A stretch of 64,000 nucleotides of DNA from Trema orientale (Eukaryota > Streptophyta > Magnoliopsida > Rosales > Cannabaceae). The first letter of the stretch is position 1; each line of letters opens with the position of its first letter. The stretch lies in assembly GCA_002914845.1 (NCBI GenBank), contig JXTC01000684.1:10534-74533 (forward strand), written 5' to 3'. The notes beneath the pieces were generated by a model that was not told the origin of the DNA, ran no database searches, and saw nothing but the letters and a program-made list of their open reading frames with translations. The position numbers were made by a program, and so were the translations under genes. Below, piece by piece: positions 1 through 11,419 of this stretch.

Positions 1-277
1 AAAAAACACACGTGATGAGTATGTTGTAGTATTTAAAAGTGTATTTAAAGGAAAATAAATCGGACAAAAGGATTTGAATAAAAGGAAAAATGTGTTTGCA
101 TTCTTTATGATTTTTGGAGCTGCAAATTTGGAGAAAAATTTTTATGATTGTTCATTTTTATGCTTGAAATTTCTAAATTACCTTTTAAGTACACTTTTAG
201 GTGCTCTTCATGTCTGTTTGTTAGTAAAAACTTTAAAACAAGTTGCAATTTAAACAGTCTAAGGACCAAATTACTAC
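1..277. other. AT-rich flank, no gene seen
   Basis: Left flank of the first copia element. No ORF of note, RNA gene or repeat was recognised in it. Confidence 0.5.
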
Positions 278-516
278 TGTCGGAGTATAATTATTAGTAT
301 TCATGTGTTAGTACTTTGTTATTGCTTATCTTTGTATAACTTTTATTAGTGCTCCACTAATATACATTTTTTTTATTAGTAATAGTGTTCCATTAGTGAA
401 CATAGTTTATTAGTGCCAGTGCTCCACTATGTATTAAGTTAGTCAAATGTGCTTATATATTGATGTACTGAAATAAGTAAAGATGCGTTTTTTTTAGTTT
501 CTCATTTTCTCCATCA
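278..516 (+). repeat. 5' LTR of copia-1
   Basis: It begins TGTCGGAGTATAATTATTAG and ends just before the primer-binding site. The same start, with small differences, recurs at 5371 behind the RNase H region, which identifies it as an LTR of about 239 bp. Confidence 0.85.
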
Positions 517-528
517 TGGTATCAGAGC
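517..528 (+). promoter_or_regulatory. Primer-binding site (tRNA-iMet) of copia-1
   Basis: TGGTATCAGAGC directly follows the LTR. This is the usual plant copia primer-binding site, complementary to the 3' end of initiator tRNA-Met. Confidence 0.9.
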
Positions 529-929
529 TTAATTAGCTCTTGGGATTTATTCTTTCAGCCATCATCGCTGAAAAAAAAAAAAAGAAAAAAAAATGCTTCG
601 TCTTTTCCTCTGTTTTAAGAACAAAAAACAGAGTATTTTTCTAAACTTCTTTGCTGATCCTTCTAGCATTTGTTGTTGATTTTCTCCTAGCTTCAGCCTT
701 AATTGCTGATCATATTATTTATCACAGCTTTAAGCCCTTTTCTAGTTCATATCTTCTCGGCAGTCTTCATTGCTATAGTAGCGTTATCTTTGCAGCCTTT
801 ATTGCTGCAATTTATTTTGTCACACACTAATATTATCAAAGTTATTTCTCCTTTTTCTGTTTCTGGTTGTAACCTGCTTTCTACACCTTCTTTTTCTCTT
901 TTTGTTGCCGCTGTCCGATCCTCAAATTG

Positions 930-1900
930 CCATGTCTATAACCGAAACCACAGCTAGCTCAGTTCAAATAGATGAAGTTAACCCGAACCAGCTGACGGGA
1001 GACCTGCAAAATGTGCGAACCAACTATAGATTGACCGAGAAAAATTATCTTAAGTGGTCCCAATTTGACAAAACATACCTTAAAGGCAAGGGAAGACTCA
1101 GTCATATACTCTGGACGACCAAAAAAAGGAGTTCCTAAGTATGAAGTATGGGATGAAGTTGATTCCATGATTATGTCATAGTTGTGGGATTCGATGGATC
1201 CTGTAATTAGCGATACTTGTATGTTTTTAACAACAGCAAAGGAGATTTGGGACTCCATTCATCGAACCTATTCAAAAGCACGTGATGCAGCCCAGATTTA
1301 TGTAATAAAAGTAAAGACCGGTACAACCAAACAAGGGGGGAAAACTGTAATAGAGTACGCTAATTTGCTGTAGAATTTATGGCAGGAACTTGATCATTAT
1401 CGGGTTTTCAAGATGAAATGTCGAGAAGATATTGCTATCTTAAGGAACTTTATTACAAAGGATCGAGTTTATGATTTTTTGGCTGGACTCAACCCAAAAT
1501 CTGATCAAGTTAGAGTTCAGATACTTGGAAGAGATGAACCACCTTCATTGGAGGAGACAATTTCTATAATTAGAGCAGAAGAGAGCCGAAGAGGTGTTAG
1601 CTCGAGCCTCAAACCATGGACAGTTCAACCCTGATTACTAAAAATGAACAAAACCTGACATAAGAACAGGGAAAAGCAGATCTGTCCAGACTTACAGGAA
1701 GAGATAACAAAGACAATAGAGGGAGACATAACAAAGATAACTTGTGGTGCACCTATTGTAAGAAATCAAGACATATCAAGGAGCGCTACTAGAAATTGCA
1801 CGGTAAACCACCAAGTCATGAATAGAGAAACCAAGGAGGTCAGCATAAATCTCAGGCCCATCATAGTGAGGGACAAGAGAAGGGAGGTTTCAATAGTCAA
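930..1900 (+). pseudogene. gag region of copia-1, broken
   Basis: The translated region contains NYRLTEKNYLKWSQ (copia-type gag N-terminus) and YDFLAGLNPKSDQVR with ILGRDEPPSLEE (UBN2-type gag core). The region downstream of about 1740 resembles a CCHC zinc knuckle. The same blocks occur in the second copia element near 51 kb, so the two belong to related families. Fossil, not an active gene. Confidence 0.8.
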
Positions 1901-2029
1901 GAGATTGAGAAACTTAGAAATTTGATTGCATCTCTTGAGAAGCCTTCTGGTGCATACTCATTGGCACTCTCAGGTAAGTCTTTATTTCCCTTTGGATTAC
2001 ATGTTTCGGAAAAGTGTTTGGCCAACAGT

Positions 2030-3330
2030 TGAATAATCGACTCAGGAGCAACTGATCATATGACTCACACTTCACAATATTTTAGCACTTATACTCTGTG
2101 TCCTAGTAGTAGAAAAATTGTTGTAGCAAATGGTTTTCTTGCTACCATTGCTGGAATACGGGATATCTATGTGACACCTTTTCTCACTTTAAAAAATGTC
2201 CTTCATATACCAAAATTGTCAGCCAATCTTGTTTTAATTAAAAAACTCACAGAAGACCTAAAATGCCTTACTATCTTTCACCTTTCTTATTGTGTTTTTC
2301 AGGACCAGGATTCGTGGAAGAAGATTGGACTTGCTAAAGAAAGGAATGCGCTTTATTATCTTGAAAAACCTAGTACTTCAAATAATGTCACCAATATCAT
2401 CGTACCGTTATCTTTTCTTAGTTCTTCAAATAAAGATTCTATTTGGCTTTACTATTTTCGTTTTGGTCATCCTTCTTTTAGAGTCTTAAAAATCATGTTT
2501 CCTTCGTTGTTTAAAGGATTGGATATCATAGAATTCCAGTGTGAGATTTGTGAGTTTGCTAAACATAGTCGTGTACCCTTTCCTATTTGCAATAATCGAT
2601 GTTCCTATCCCTTTGAATTAATTCATATCGATATTTGGGGACCATCCACAATTCCAAGTATTTCAGGGTCTCGATGGTTTGTGTCTTTGATTAATGATTG
2701 CACTAGGGTTACATGGATATTTTTGATCAAACAGAAATCTGATGTTTGCAGTATTATCCCCAACTTTCATCCATGATTCAAAACCAATTTGGGGTAAAAA
2801 AAAAAAATTTTAGGTTTGACAATGCGAGGGATTATTTTAATCAGATTTTATTACCTTATTTCCAAAAGAAGGTATTATTCATGAATCATCATGTGTATCC
2901 ACACCACAACAAAATGGCGTAGCCAAGAGGAAAAATAGTCATTTACTCAACACTATTCGGGTATTATTATTCCAAGGGAATGTTCCAAAAAATTATTGGG
3001 GAGAGGTAGTTCTTACAGCTATTCACATGACAAATAGACTACCCTCACGAACACTAAATTTCAAAATTCCCATGGAAACCTTGGCCGAATTCTACCCATA
3101 TGTCAAAATATCAAATCGATTTATACCAAGAATCTTTGGATGTACCACATTTATCCATATCCATAGCCAAAATAGAGGAAAACTAGACCCTAAAGCAATC
3201 AAATGTGTGTTTCTTGGCTATTCATCTACATAAAAAGGATACAAGTATTATCACCCTCCTTCAAGAAAACTATATCTTTCTGCAGATGTTACTTTTGCTG
3301 AAAACAAACCATACTTCACACAATCTTGTC
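2030..3330 (+). pseudogene. protease and integrase region of copia-1, broken
   Basis: The aspartic protease active-site block (DSGATDHMT) begins near 2040. It is followed by the GAG pre-integrase zinc-binding block (FRFGHPS and CEICEFAKHSR) near 2450-2570 and by the integrase core (HIDIWGPS, TPQQNGVA-like) through about 3230. Fossil. Confidence 0.85.
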
Positions 3331-3829
3331 TTCAGGGGGAGATTCATGTGGAAGATAAAGACTGTTTCTTTGGACCTCTTGACTTACCTGCAAATCCATC
3401 TCCTCCAACCCATCAGCAAAATGATCAAATCCTTAAAGAGTCAATCTCAATTCCCACTCCGACTGTCCCTGAATCTATCCCTGAGCCAGTGTCAACTTCA
3501 GCCCCTGTTATTGATCTAGTCACTCTAGTATCTACTCGCCCTTATGATGTTATAAGATTTCATCAGGTGTATTCAAGAAAAACAGCCGTTCAAAACCTGA
3601 CACAAGTCCAAACTGACTTCCCGAGACCTATTACTGAAGATAGGGTGAGTTCTAATCCATCTTCACCCATACAATTTGTTGAAACAGAAAATAGAGAGCT
3701 AGACCTTCCTATTGCAGTTAGAAAAGGTACCAAAAAATGCACAAAACAACCTTTGTATCCTTTGTCCCATTATGTGTCATTTAAATATTTGTCACAGAAT
3801 CATAAAAATATTATTATAAGTCTGAACAC

Positions 3830-5330
3830 TATCTCTGTTCCAAACACTTTATCTGAGGCATTATCAAAAAGGGAATGGAGGAATGCTATGAGAGAAGAAA
3901 TAGATGCTTTGGAAAAGAATAAGACATGAGAGATTGTTGATAAGCCAAAAGGGAAGAATTTAATGGGTTGCAAATGGGTTTTCACGATGGCTCTCTCAAA
4001 AGATATAAGGCAAAATTAGTTGCTAAGGGCTATACTCAAACATATGGAGTTGATAACCAGGAAACGTTTGCTCTCGAGGTGAAAAATGAATACTGTAAGA
4101 ATTTTGTTATCTCTGGCAGCTCATTTCAATTGGCAGCTTCAACAGTATGATGTAAAAAACACTTTCTTGCATGATGAACTAGAAGAGGAAATTTACATGA
4201 GTATTCCTCTAGGATTTGAAGAAGAAAAGACAACTAATAAGGTATGTAGATTAAGAAAAGCCCTATATGGACTGAAACAATCACCTAGAGCTTAGTTTGG
4301 AAGATTTGCTAGAGTGATGAAAACAACAGAGTATAAGCAGAGCTAAGGAGATCATACTCTCTTCATCAAACATTCGGCCTCAGGGGAAGTGACAACTCTC
4401 TTGGTATATGTCGATGATATCATTGTTATAGGGAATGACGAGAAGGAAAAACAAGACTTGAAACAGTGTTTGATCAAAGAATTCGAAATCAAGGAGCTTG
4501 GAAGACTAAAATACTTTCTCGGAATTGAAGTCTCACACTCAAGGCAAGGAATTTTTATCTCATAGCAAAATATTGTGACAGATCTCTTGAAGGAAATAGG
4601 AAAACTCGGTTGTAAACCTGTAGCTACATTGATTGAGCCAAACTAGGAATTGAGAGAAGCAAAAGAAGAACCAGTTGTAGATAGGGAGGCTTATCAGAGA
4701 TTAGTCAGGAAACGTATCTATCTTGCTCATACACGGCCTGATATAGCATATTCAGTGAGCATCATTAGTTAATTCATGCATGATCTGAGGGAGGTACATT
4801 TTCAAGCGGCCTATCGTGTGCTTCACTATTTGAAAGGCAGTCCAGGAAAAGGAATACTATTCAAGAGAAATAATGGACTAGTTATAGAAGCATATACAAA
4901 TGCTGATTATGCTGGTTCAGAGGTGGATAGAAGATCAACAACCGATTATTGCACTTTTCTTGGTAGAAATTTAATAACCTAGAAGAGTAAAAAGTATAAT
5001 GTGGTGGCAAAGTCTAGTACTGAATCTAAGTTTGGGACAATGGTACAAGGAGTGTATGAATTATTATGGCTAAAAATCATCCTGGATGATTTGGGAATTA
5101 AGTATGAAGCTCCCATGAAGCTGTATTGCGATGATAAATCAGCAATTAACATCGCACATAATCCGGTGCAACATGATAGAACAAAGTATATCGAGATTGA
5201 TGGACACTTCATCAAAGAAAAATTAGAAGAAAAATTAATTTGCATGACTTACGTACCCTCATAGAATCAACTAGCAGATATGCTCACCAAGGGGCTCAAC
5301 AGCACAGACTTTCTAGGAATTATTTCCAAG
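3830..5330 (+). pseudogene. reverse transcriptase and RNase H region of copia-1, broken
   Basis: The RT family entry block (EALSKREWRNAMREEIDAL) lies near 3850. AKGYTQTYGVD is near 4020, YDVKNTFLH near 4150, LYGLKQSPRA near 4270, and LLVYVDDIIV (catalytic YVDD) near 4400. RNase H blocks (NADYAGS, KSSTESKF, DDKSAINIAHNPV) lie at 4890-5170. The pol region is copia-type (RVT_2) and broken. Confidence 0.88.
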
Positions 5331-5370
5331 CTGGGAATGGAAGATATCTATTCTCCAACTTGAAGGGAAG

Positions 5371-5412
5371 TATCGGAGTATAATTATTAATATTCACGTG
5401 TTAGTGCTTATC
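5371..5412 (+). repeat. 3' LTR remnant of copia-1
   Basis: A purine tract (GAAGGGAAG) precedes a sequence matching the first part of the 5' LTR. The match stops near 5412, after which unrelated sequence starts, so only about 40 bp of the 3' LTR remain. No target-site duplication can be tested. Confidence 0.75.
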
Positions 5413-5577
5413 TAGAAGCTCATTGACATTGGACACACTGCCATCACCATAGACGTTGGAAAAAAGAACACTCACTGAGTTCCATAAAGAGACGAGAAGT
5501 TTATCATATTGCAACAAACTGAATGCTGGAAATGGATCTCGAATTGGGGTTTCAAATGGTAAAGGAGCTTTGCTCAT
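5401..5577 (-). CDS. Unrecognised 58-aa ORF abutting the copia-1 3' end
   Basis: On the minus strand an ATG at 5577 opens an uninterrupted 58-codon frame. It starts MSKAPLPFETPIRDPFPAF, continues with LLQYDKLLVSLWNSV and SVLFSNVYGDGS, and ends with a stop inside the LTR remnant. Its composition (few K/N/I runs, regular hydrophobic spacing) looks more like real protein than the surrounding AT-rich DNA. I do not recognise the family. It may be the first exon, or a surviving piece, of a host gene cut by the retrotransposon, with the last two codons supplied by the LTR. It could also be chance; no intron or promoter was identified. Confidence 0.35.
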   Translation of the reverse strand: MSKAPLPFETPIRDPFPAFSLLQYDKLLVSLWNSVSVLFSNVYGDGSVSNVNELLDKH

Positions 5578-7812
5578 CTTGATCTGAATAGAATGAATTC
5601 AAATCATCAATTTAGGAAGACGATCTTGATTTGACAAAAGCTCTGAACTTATTCCACAATTATGAACCAAAAAAAAGAAAACCAAAAAATTATGATGTTA
5701 TGTTGTTAGACTATTTTAATAATATCACTATCGTGGTTGAATTGTAACTATTTATCTCTGTTTCATCTTTTTATTTGAATTGTTCATAAGACTTGGACTT
5801 AAAATATAGATGTGGTAATTTAGATAGTGATATATATATATAGATGGTTAGCAAAGGATAAAGTTAAACTGAGAAATGAATGGGGGTGCTAATATTATAA
5901 ATTGATTTCATATGACTATTATTGGAATTTAGTCTGTATAGCCCTTCATGATTATTTGTGTAAATCATGAAAATCGAATTATTCCTAATCTAAATATTTG
6001 TTCAATATTTTACCTTTCTATCATTAGATCGTACCGTGCATTCCCATGTATTGAAAATAAAAGAAATTTTTTTAGTTCAAATTTAAAATATCTTTTTGTC
6101 TATCATCATATGCTTAGTGATTATATAAATCTATCCTCTAGAAAGTAATAGGGACACGTCAGCTATACCTAGAGCAAAGCGAGCATTTCACAAGAAATAG
6201 ATAAAGCCTTAAACTGAGATAAGTAACGGCACACCTACAATGTAAGAAATTATCTATTTTCTATGAATCTATAGATATGTTTCATATGTATTTATCATTA
6301 TGCTTTGCACAAGACATGAACACGTGGTATATTTATATTATCTGATGAGCATTAGTGAATAGGGTGTGACAGGCCAGTAACTAAATATGTGATATGGTCC
6401 CTTCAGGGATACAGGCCAGCACCTAAATATATGATTCAAGGACACTCTGGTTCTTTCGGGGACACTATGGTTCTTTTGGGAACACTCATAGTGGTATGGG
6501 ATGGACCTCTACTGTGTACATAAGGGATTTTTTGGGGGTCGAGATCTCCGTACAACAATTCATGCTCTGATAAATGATCTCTGAGTAGCTCACTATGCAA
6601 TTTACGGACTTGTCAGATAATATAATATACACGGGGATCCCAACCATAATATTATCTATTCTATTTTATATGTACGCTGCATCTGCATACGTTGCTTACT
6701 AAGTTTTGTACTCACGTATGTTCTTATATTGCAGAGTGTACTACTGATATTTGAGATTGGATGAGGAGTGCCAACTTTCTGACCACAGCTTATGTGTATA
6801 AGTATTTTGATGTTGTGGTTTTCTGACAGAGAGAATTTTATATCTATTTTGTCTATATATATTATGAATGACTATATGAGAGGTCCACTAGAGGTCCATT
6901 ATGTATGTGTGTGTATATATATGTTAAACTATCAGCGTGTTCTTTATATTTTATTAATTTTCACAAGATATTTATGCAAATATCTCATACATACGTATGT
7001 GAAATTAGGGAATGTTACATTTTTAAATGGTAACTTGTTAAATTAACTGCTCTCAATTGGTGTGGAGTATAAATTTGTAATAGATTTCAAATTTAAAGGT
7101 CATTGTTAATAATAACCAAAACAGAAGGTATGATTTGAATAAAGTGTCAAAATACATGATGTAAAAGTGATAATATCACTAAAAAATTTAATTACCTAAT
7201 TGCCATCTCATTTGTGTTTGGTTTATTTGTTTTCGATTATATGTTGTTTTGGAAATTTGGTTTGTCTTGATATAGATATTTGGAATTATATATATTGTAT
7301 TTGTGTGGTGTTGGAATATGCTTCGAGTTGAGATTATGTCAATTTTGGAATTTGTGTTGGTTAAGTTTAGCTCCCTATCTTGGCATAAAGCCACCCTTTT
7401 GCTAAGTAAAATGATAATAATTTAAGAAGGAAAAAAATGCACTCTATTTTCATCTCCTCCCTCTTTTCCAATTTTCCAGGGGCCATTCTTATTCTAATTT
7501 TCCTTTCATTTTTTGCCTTTTTTTTCCTTCACCATCCATCTCTCTTCACTCCCAATTTTTTTGATAATCTATTTAAACTTAAATTAAAGTCGAGCAAGTA
7601 AATTAGAGTATGAAGATTTAGTCTTGTTTTTTTTTTAAAAAAAAAATAATACAAATATTCAGTTTCCATCAAATTGAAATTTTGTTCATGAATATGTTAT
7701 TATGTTTATGTATACATACATTCAATCTCATATAGTAACTTCCTTTTTTCTAAACTTGAATTACGTTTATGCTTGGTAAACACATAGTGTGTATTTATAT
7801 ATATATATATAT
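5578..7812. other. AT-rich intergenic DNA with LTR-like remnant
   Basis: No gene was seen. About 6330-6790 holds less AT-rich sequence with near-repeats of a phrase of the type 'ggacactatggttctttt', and a GCTTACTAAGTTTTGTACTCACG block. This resembles the R/U5 style of plant gypsy LTRs and the minus-strand repeats at 21-23 kb and 41-45 kb. About 7060-7180 is a fragment of the AT-rich inverted-repeat family found at 48.9-49.8 kb. Confidence 0.4.
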
Positions 7813-8016
7813 GGAAGACTTCTCAATGGTTACAATTTTTTTGTGACCATGGATGGGTACTTAAAAAAGTAGTGATAGCACTAAATTTTTTTGGTCAGCA
7901 TTAAATATTTTTGGCCAACCACCAAACTAATCACCACCGTAGGATATAGATCTAACGGCTTAAACCATTGTAACCATCCATGGATAAATATTGTTGTAAC
8001 CATTTAAACCAAACCC
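7813..8016. mobile_element. MITE, family B copy 1
   Basis: A short element of about 204 bp flanked by (TA)n. It begins GGAAGACTTCTCAATGGTTAC and ends TGTAACCATTTAAACCAAACCC, so its ends are inverted repeats. A second member with the same termini lies at 15327-15580. Non-autonomous; superfamily not assigned. Confidence 0.7.
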
Positions 8017-8374
8017 ATATATATATATATGATTTTGTACCTAATTTGCTTCTTCCTTCTTCATTTTTGTTTTTCAAGTAATTTGGGTTTCATTTTCTCG
8101 TTTTGATTATTTGTTTTTCTCATACCTTTTTTGTTTCAATGATTCGGTATTTCCATCATAAAATTATAAATTGACAATTCGTTTTGTTTGATGGATTTGT
8201 AGGAAAAAAGGTTGACTTTGTAAGGGTATTTGGGGTGCTTTTAATATGGCTTTTACAAATCTTGTCCTGACTTGTTATTTTATTTATTGTAAGGGTGCTT
8301 TAAAAATAGTATGGGGTACAAATATAGCTCCCCTTAAGTTAATTATGTGTAACTTGTATGGAATCTGTGTTAAA

Positions 8375-8525
8375 TATAATTTATTTAAAGTTGATGTTAT
8401 GTTGATTTATATTGATTTTATATTATTATATTTCTTATTATGTGTTTTGTTGTATAATTTGTTTAAAGTTGATGCTATGTTGATTTATATTGATTTTATA
8501 TTATTATATTTCTTATTATATATAT
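8375..8525. repeat. 78-bp tandem duplication
   Basis: A 78-bp unit starting TATAATTTATTTAAAGTTGA is present nearly twice in tandem, with only a couple of substitutions. Confidence 0.8.
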
Positions 8526-8667
8526 ATATTCAAAAAGTAGGGCTTAACCAGTTGTCTCCACTTATTACAAATAAAGAAAAATAACTCACACACCCTAGGA
8601 GTTAAACTCCCGACCTAAGTGTATATATATATTAAAAAGGTAAGGCTTAACCGATTGTCTTCACTTA
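8526..8667. repeat. Short direct repeats at the left edge of the gypsy element
   Basis: A phrase of about 34 bp (AGGGCTTAACCAGTTGTCTC and its variant AAGGCTTAACCGATTGTCTT) occurs near 8532 and again near 8637. The intervening GGAGTTAAACTCCCGACC is loosely like a tRNA-derived B box on the minus strand. It may be a decayed SINE, but the evidence is weak. Confidence 0.3.
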
Positions 8668-8689
8668 GCCAAGTATCCCGAGAACAGAA

Positions 8690-9935
8690 GGTGTCCACAT
8701 GGTAGATGAATCCGTATGGATAACTCCACTCTGCGCATACCTTGAAGAGAGGAAGCTCCCAGAAGACAAGACCGAGGCCAAGAGGGTCCGATATCAGGCT
8801 TCAAGTTACATTCTTCTCGACAAGACACTTTACAAGTAGGGATTCAGGTTACCTTACTTAAGGTGCCTCAGCCCCCAGGAGGCTGAGATGGTCTTTCGCG
8901 ACATCCATGAGGGAATCTGCGAAAACCATGCAGGAGGACAAAGCCTAGCGCAAAAGGCACTAAGGCAGGGATACTACTGGCCCACCATCCTGAAAGACGC
9001 CTCAGAACTAGTGCTAAAGGTTTGCTCACATCCCAAGGCGAGCTCCGGAGAAGTTAACTCCTGTGTCCATTCCTTGGCCTTTTGCCAAGTGGGGCATCGA
9101 CCTCATCGGTCCACTACCGATGGCTCGAGCTCAGGCGAAATTCGCGATAGTCGCCATCGACTATTTCACCAAGGGGGTAGAGGTCGAGCCTTTATCCTAA
9201 ATCATGGAAGCCAAGTATGTCAGCTTCATCTGGAAGAATGTAATCAGCCACTTCGGGATCCCTCACTCCATAGTCACGGACAATAGGAAGCAATTTGAAG
9301 GGTCTCGACTCCAGGACATGTGCGATCAGCTAAAAATTCATAAGTCCTTCTCCTCGCCAAGACACCCGCAGGCCAATAGCCAAGTTGAGGCCGCAAATAA
9401 GACAATTAAGGAGAACTTAAAGAAGAAGCTCACGGGGTTAAAGGGAGCATGGGTGGATGAGCTCCCCATGGTACTATGGGCCTACCGTACCACCGCGAGA
9501 ATGGGAACAGGAGAAACTCCTTTTTCTCTCGCTTTTAGTGCCGAGGCCGTACTACCAGTAGAGGTAGAGGTACCCACCCACAGAGTAGTAAATTTCGACG
9601 AGCAAGAAAACTCTGAAGCCCTTGTCATGGGCCTCAACTTGTTGGAAGAAAAGCGAGAAGAATCTCGAGAATGGATAAAGGCATACCAAGAAGCCTTGGT
9701 GAAGCAGTACAACTCCAAGGTCAAGGAAAAAAAGTTCTTCCAAGACGACCTAGTCCTCAGAAGGGTCTTCCAAAATACCCAAGAATGCAGCGTCGGGGCT
9801 CTTGGTCCCAATTGGGAGGGTCCTTATAAAATCACCGAAGTCCTGAGACCAGAAACGTATTACCTCGAAGATCTAAAAGCAAAAGTCTTACCATATCCTT
9901 GGAACGCCGAGCACTTGAGAAAATACTACCAGTAA
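8690..9935 (+). pseudogene. integrase region of the Tat-like gypsy element, broken
   Basis: The integrase zinc-binding region (HEGICENHAGG, ALRQGYYWP) is near 8900-9000. The catalytic core follows (VTDNRKQFEG, HPQANSQVEAANKTIK) near 9270-9400. The plant gypsy C-terminal part (LWAYRTTARMGTGETPFSLA, GPYKITEV) runs to about 9935. There is no chromodomain. Sequence upstream of 8880 matches the linker between RNase H and integrase. Fossil. Confidence 0.88.
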
Positions 9936-10110
9936 GGTGTACAATCCAGGAACAATCACGTATAATTCCCCTGATCATTAATGAGAATAGCACTCTTTTT
10001 CGAATGAGTTTGGAGCTTTATCTCCACTCGACACTACCTTATGAAGAAAAATCTCGGAGGGCAGATAGTGTCAAGAAGTTTAAAAAAAAAAAAAGAAGAA
10101 GAAAGAAAGG

Positions 10111-10520
10111 GCCCTTTATCCGACGCGAGGCCGCAAAGGTACATGAAATGCCCTTCTATCCGGCCCGAGGCCGCGAAGGCACATTCAAGCCCTTCGTCTG
10201 ACCCGAGGTCGCGAAGCCACATGAATGCCCTTCGTCCGACCCGAGGTCGCCAGGGCACATGAAAGCCCTTCTATCTGGCCTGAGGCCACGAAGGTACATG
10301 AAAGCCCTTCCGTCTGGCCTGAGGCCACGAAGGCACATTCAAACCCTTCGTTCGACTTGAGATCACGAAGGCACATGAGAGCCCTTTTGTCTGGCCCAAT
10401 TCAAGCCCTTTGTTTGACCTGAGGTCGCGATGGCACGGGAAAATCCTCCTGTCCAACCCGAGGCCGCGAAGACACATTCAAGCCTTCCCGTCCAGCCTGA
10501 GGCCATGAAGACAAATCTAA
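10111..10520 (+). repeat. 38-bp tandem repeat array inside the gypsy element
   Basis: About ten to eleven units with a period of about 38 bp. The consensus is close to GCCCTTCGTCCGACCCGAGG followed by TCGCGAAGGCACATGAAA. Units start for example at 10150, 10189, 10227 and 10265. The array lies between integrase and the antisense ORF region. Tat-lineage elements are known to carry such arrays, some of which seed satellite DNA. Open frames read across it on both strands are a by-product of the period. Confidence 0.9.
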
Positions 10521-11419
10521 ACTTCTCACTAGCTTGAAGCCATTGAGACCAAAGCTAAGTCCTAGGTCCGGCTCAAGACCCTCGATACGATATTTAGCTA
10601 TATGTCCCAGACTTAGAGAAAACTAACGCCTAAAGATTAGCCCATGTATGGCCCGAGGCCACTAAAAGAGGAGCTACATCCTAAAGGTTGATAGCCAAGC
10701 ATCCTCTGTGCAGTATTCTACTGACATAGTGCATACTTAGCCAAAATAAAAGCAAGAAAATAGCAATAAAAACGTGAAAAAGAAGGAAAGTCATTTCATT
10801 GATACTTTTGCTCAAAGGCAATTACACGAGATGGCCTTGGGCCCAAAATGACAAAAGCCCCGAGGGCTATCAAAAATATATATATATATATAACTCCGTA
10901 AGAGCCCTCAAGCTTCTCCTCCATCGCCACCCCTCGCCGTGTCCTCGACACCCTCTTGGCTCTTACCCTCGGGAGGTTCCGCCGCTGTGGCAGCCGCCAT
11001 CATGGCATTGTAGCTCTCTGGTCCCATGGCCTCCTTGAGAAACGACAAATCAATTTTGGCCTCAGGGAACCTGGCCGTGACTTCGAGGCGACAGTCAATG
11101 AAGCCCCTGAAGTACAGATCTGAGAACTTTTACGAGTTCTTGAAGTCTGCCATAGCCTCGCCCTGAGTACGAGTAACACTGGCCTATACTTTGGCCCGAA
11201 GGTTCTCGAGCTCTTTCCTCAGCTGGCCTTCGGTCTCCTTGCTCATCGAGGCCTCTTCGTCAACTTTCTTCTTCTCTTCGAGGGCCTTATCCTGAGCATC
11301 CTCTACCTGCTTTTGGTGGCATTGAGCATCCTTAAGCTAGCTATTGAGAGACTCAGAGAATTAGATGAGCCTCTAGAGCTCTCTAATGACCCGAGTCCTG
11401 AAGAGCTCATACTCGGCGA
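10521..11419. other. Non-coding spacer of the gypsy element
   Basis: Spacer between the tandem array and the antisense ORF region. It continues with degenerate 'GGCCCGAGGCC'-type phrases to about 10670, then sequence with no recognisable + strand protein. The part from about 10900 may belong to the 3' part of the antisense unit. Confidence 0.45.

Larger units (their letters stand above)
278..5410 (+). mobile_element. Ty1/copia LTR retrotransposon, broken (copia-1)
   Basis: A fossil copia element of about 5.1 kb in + orientation. Parts seen in order are a 5' LTR, a primer-binding site complementary to initiator tRNA-Met, a gag region with copia-type N-terminal and UBN2-like sequence, protease (IDSGATDHMT), GAG pre-integrase, integrase, reverse transcriptase (YVDDI motif) and RNase H, then a purine tract and a cut-down 3' LTR. 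The order protease, integrase, RT, RNase H is diagnostic of Ty1/copia. It is broken in many places (about ten or more breaks). The start of the two LTRs differs at about 3 of 36 positions, so it is not a recent insertion. No lineage within copia is assigned. Confidence 0.93.

Noticed and set aside
517-528. tRNA-like signal at TGGTATCAGAGC
   Set aside because: This is the copia primer-binding site, not a tRNA gene; the same applies at 50881, 52208 and 56382.
8526-8667. SINE with tRNA-like promoter
   Set aside because: Only a loose B-box resemblance, no A box at the right distance and no target duplication; listed only as direct repeats.
10034-10477. Overlapping open frames on both strands over the 38-bp repeats
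   Set aside because: They arise from the repeat period and GC content, have no protein features, and are explained by the tandem array.
10111-10520. CRISPR-like look of regularly spaced repeats
   Set aside because: Units are head-to-tail without unique spacers and lie in a plant retrotransposon.
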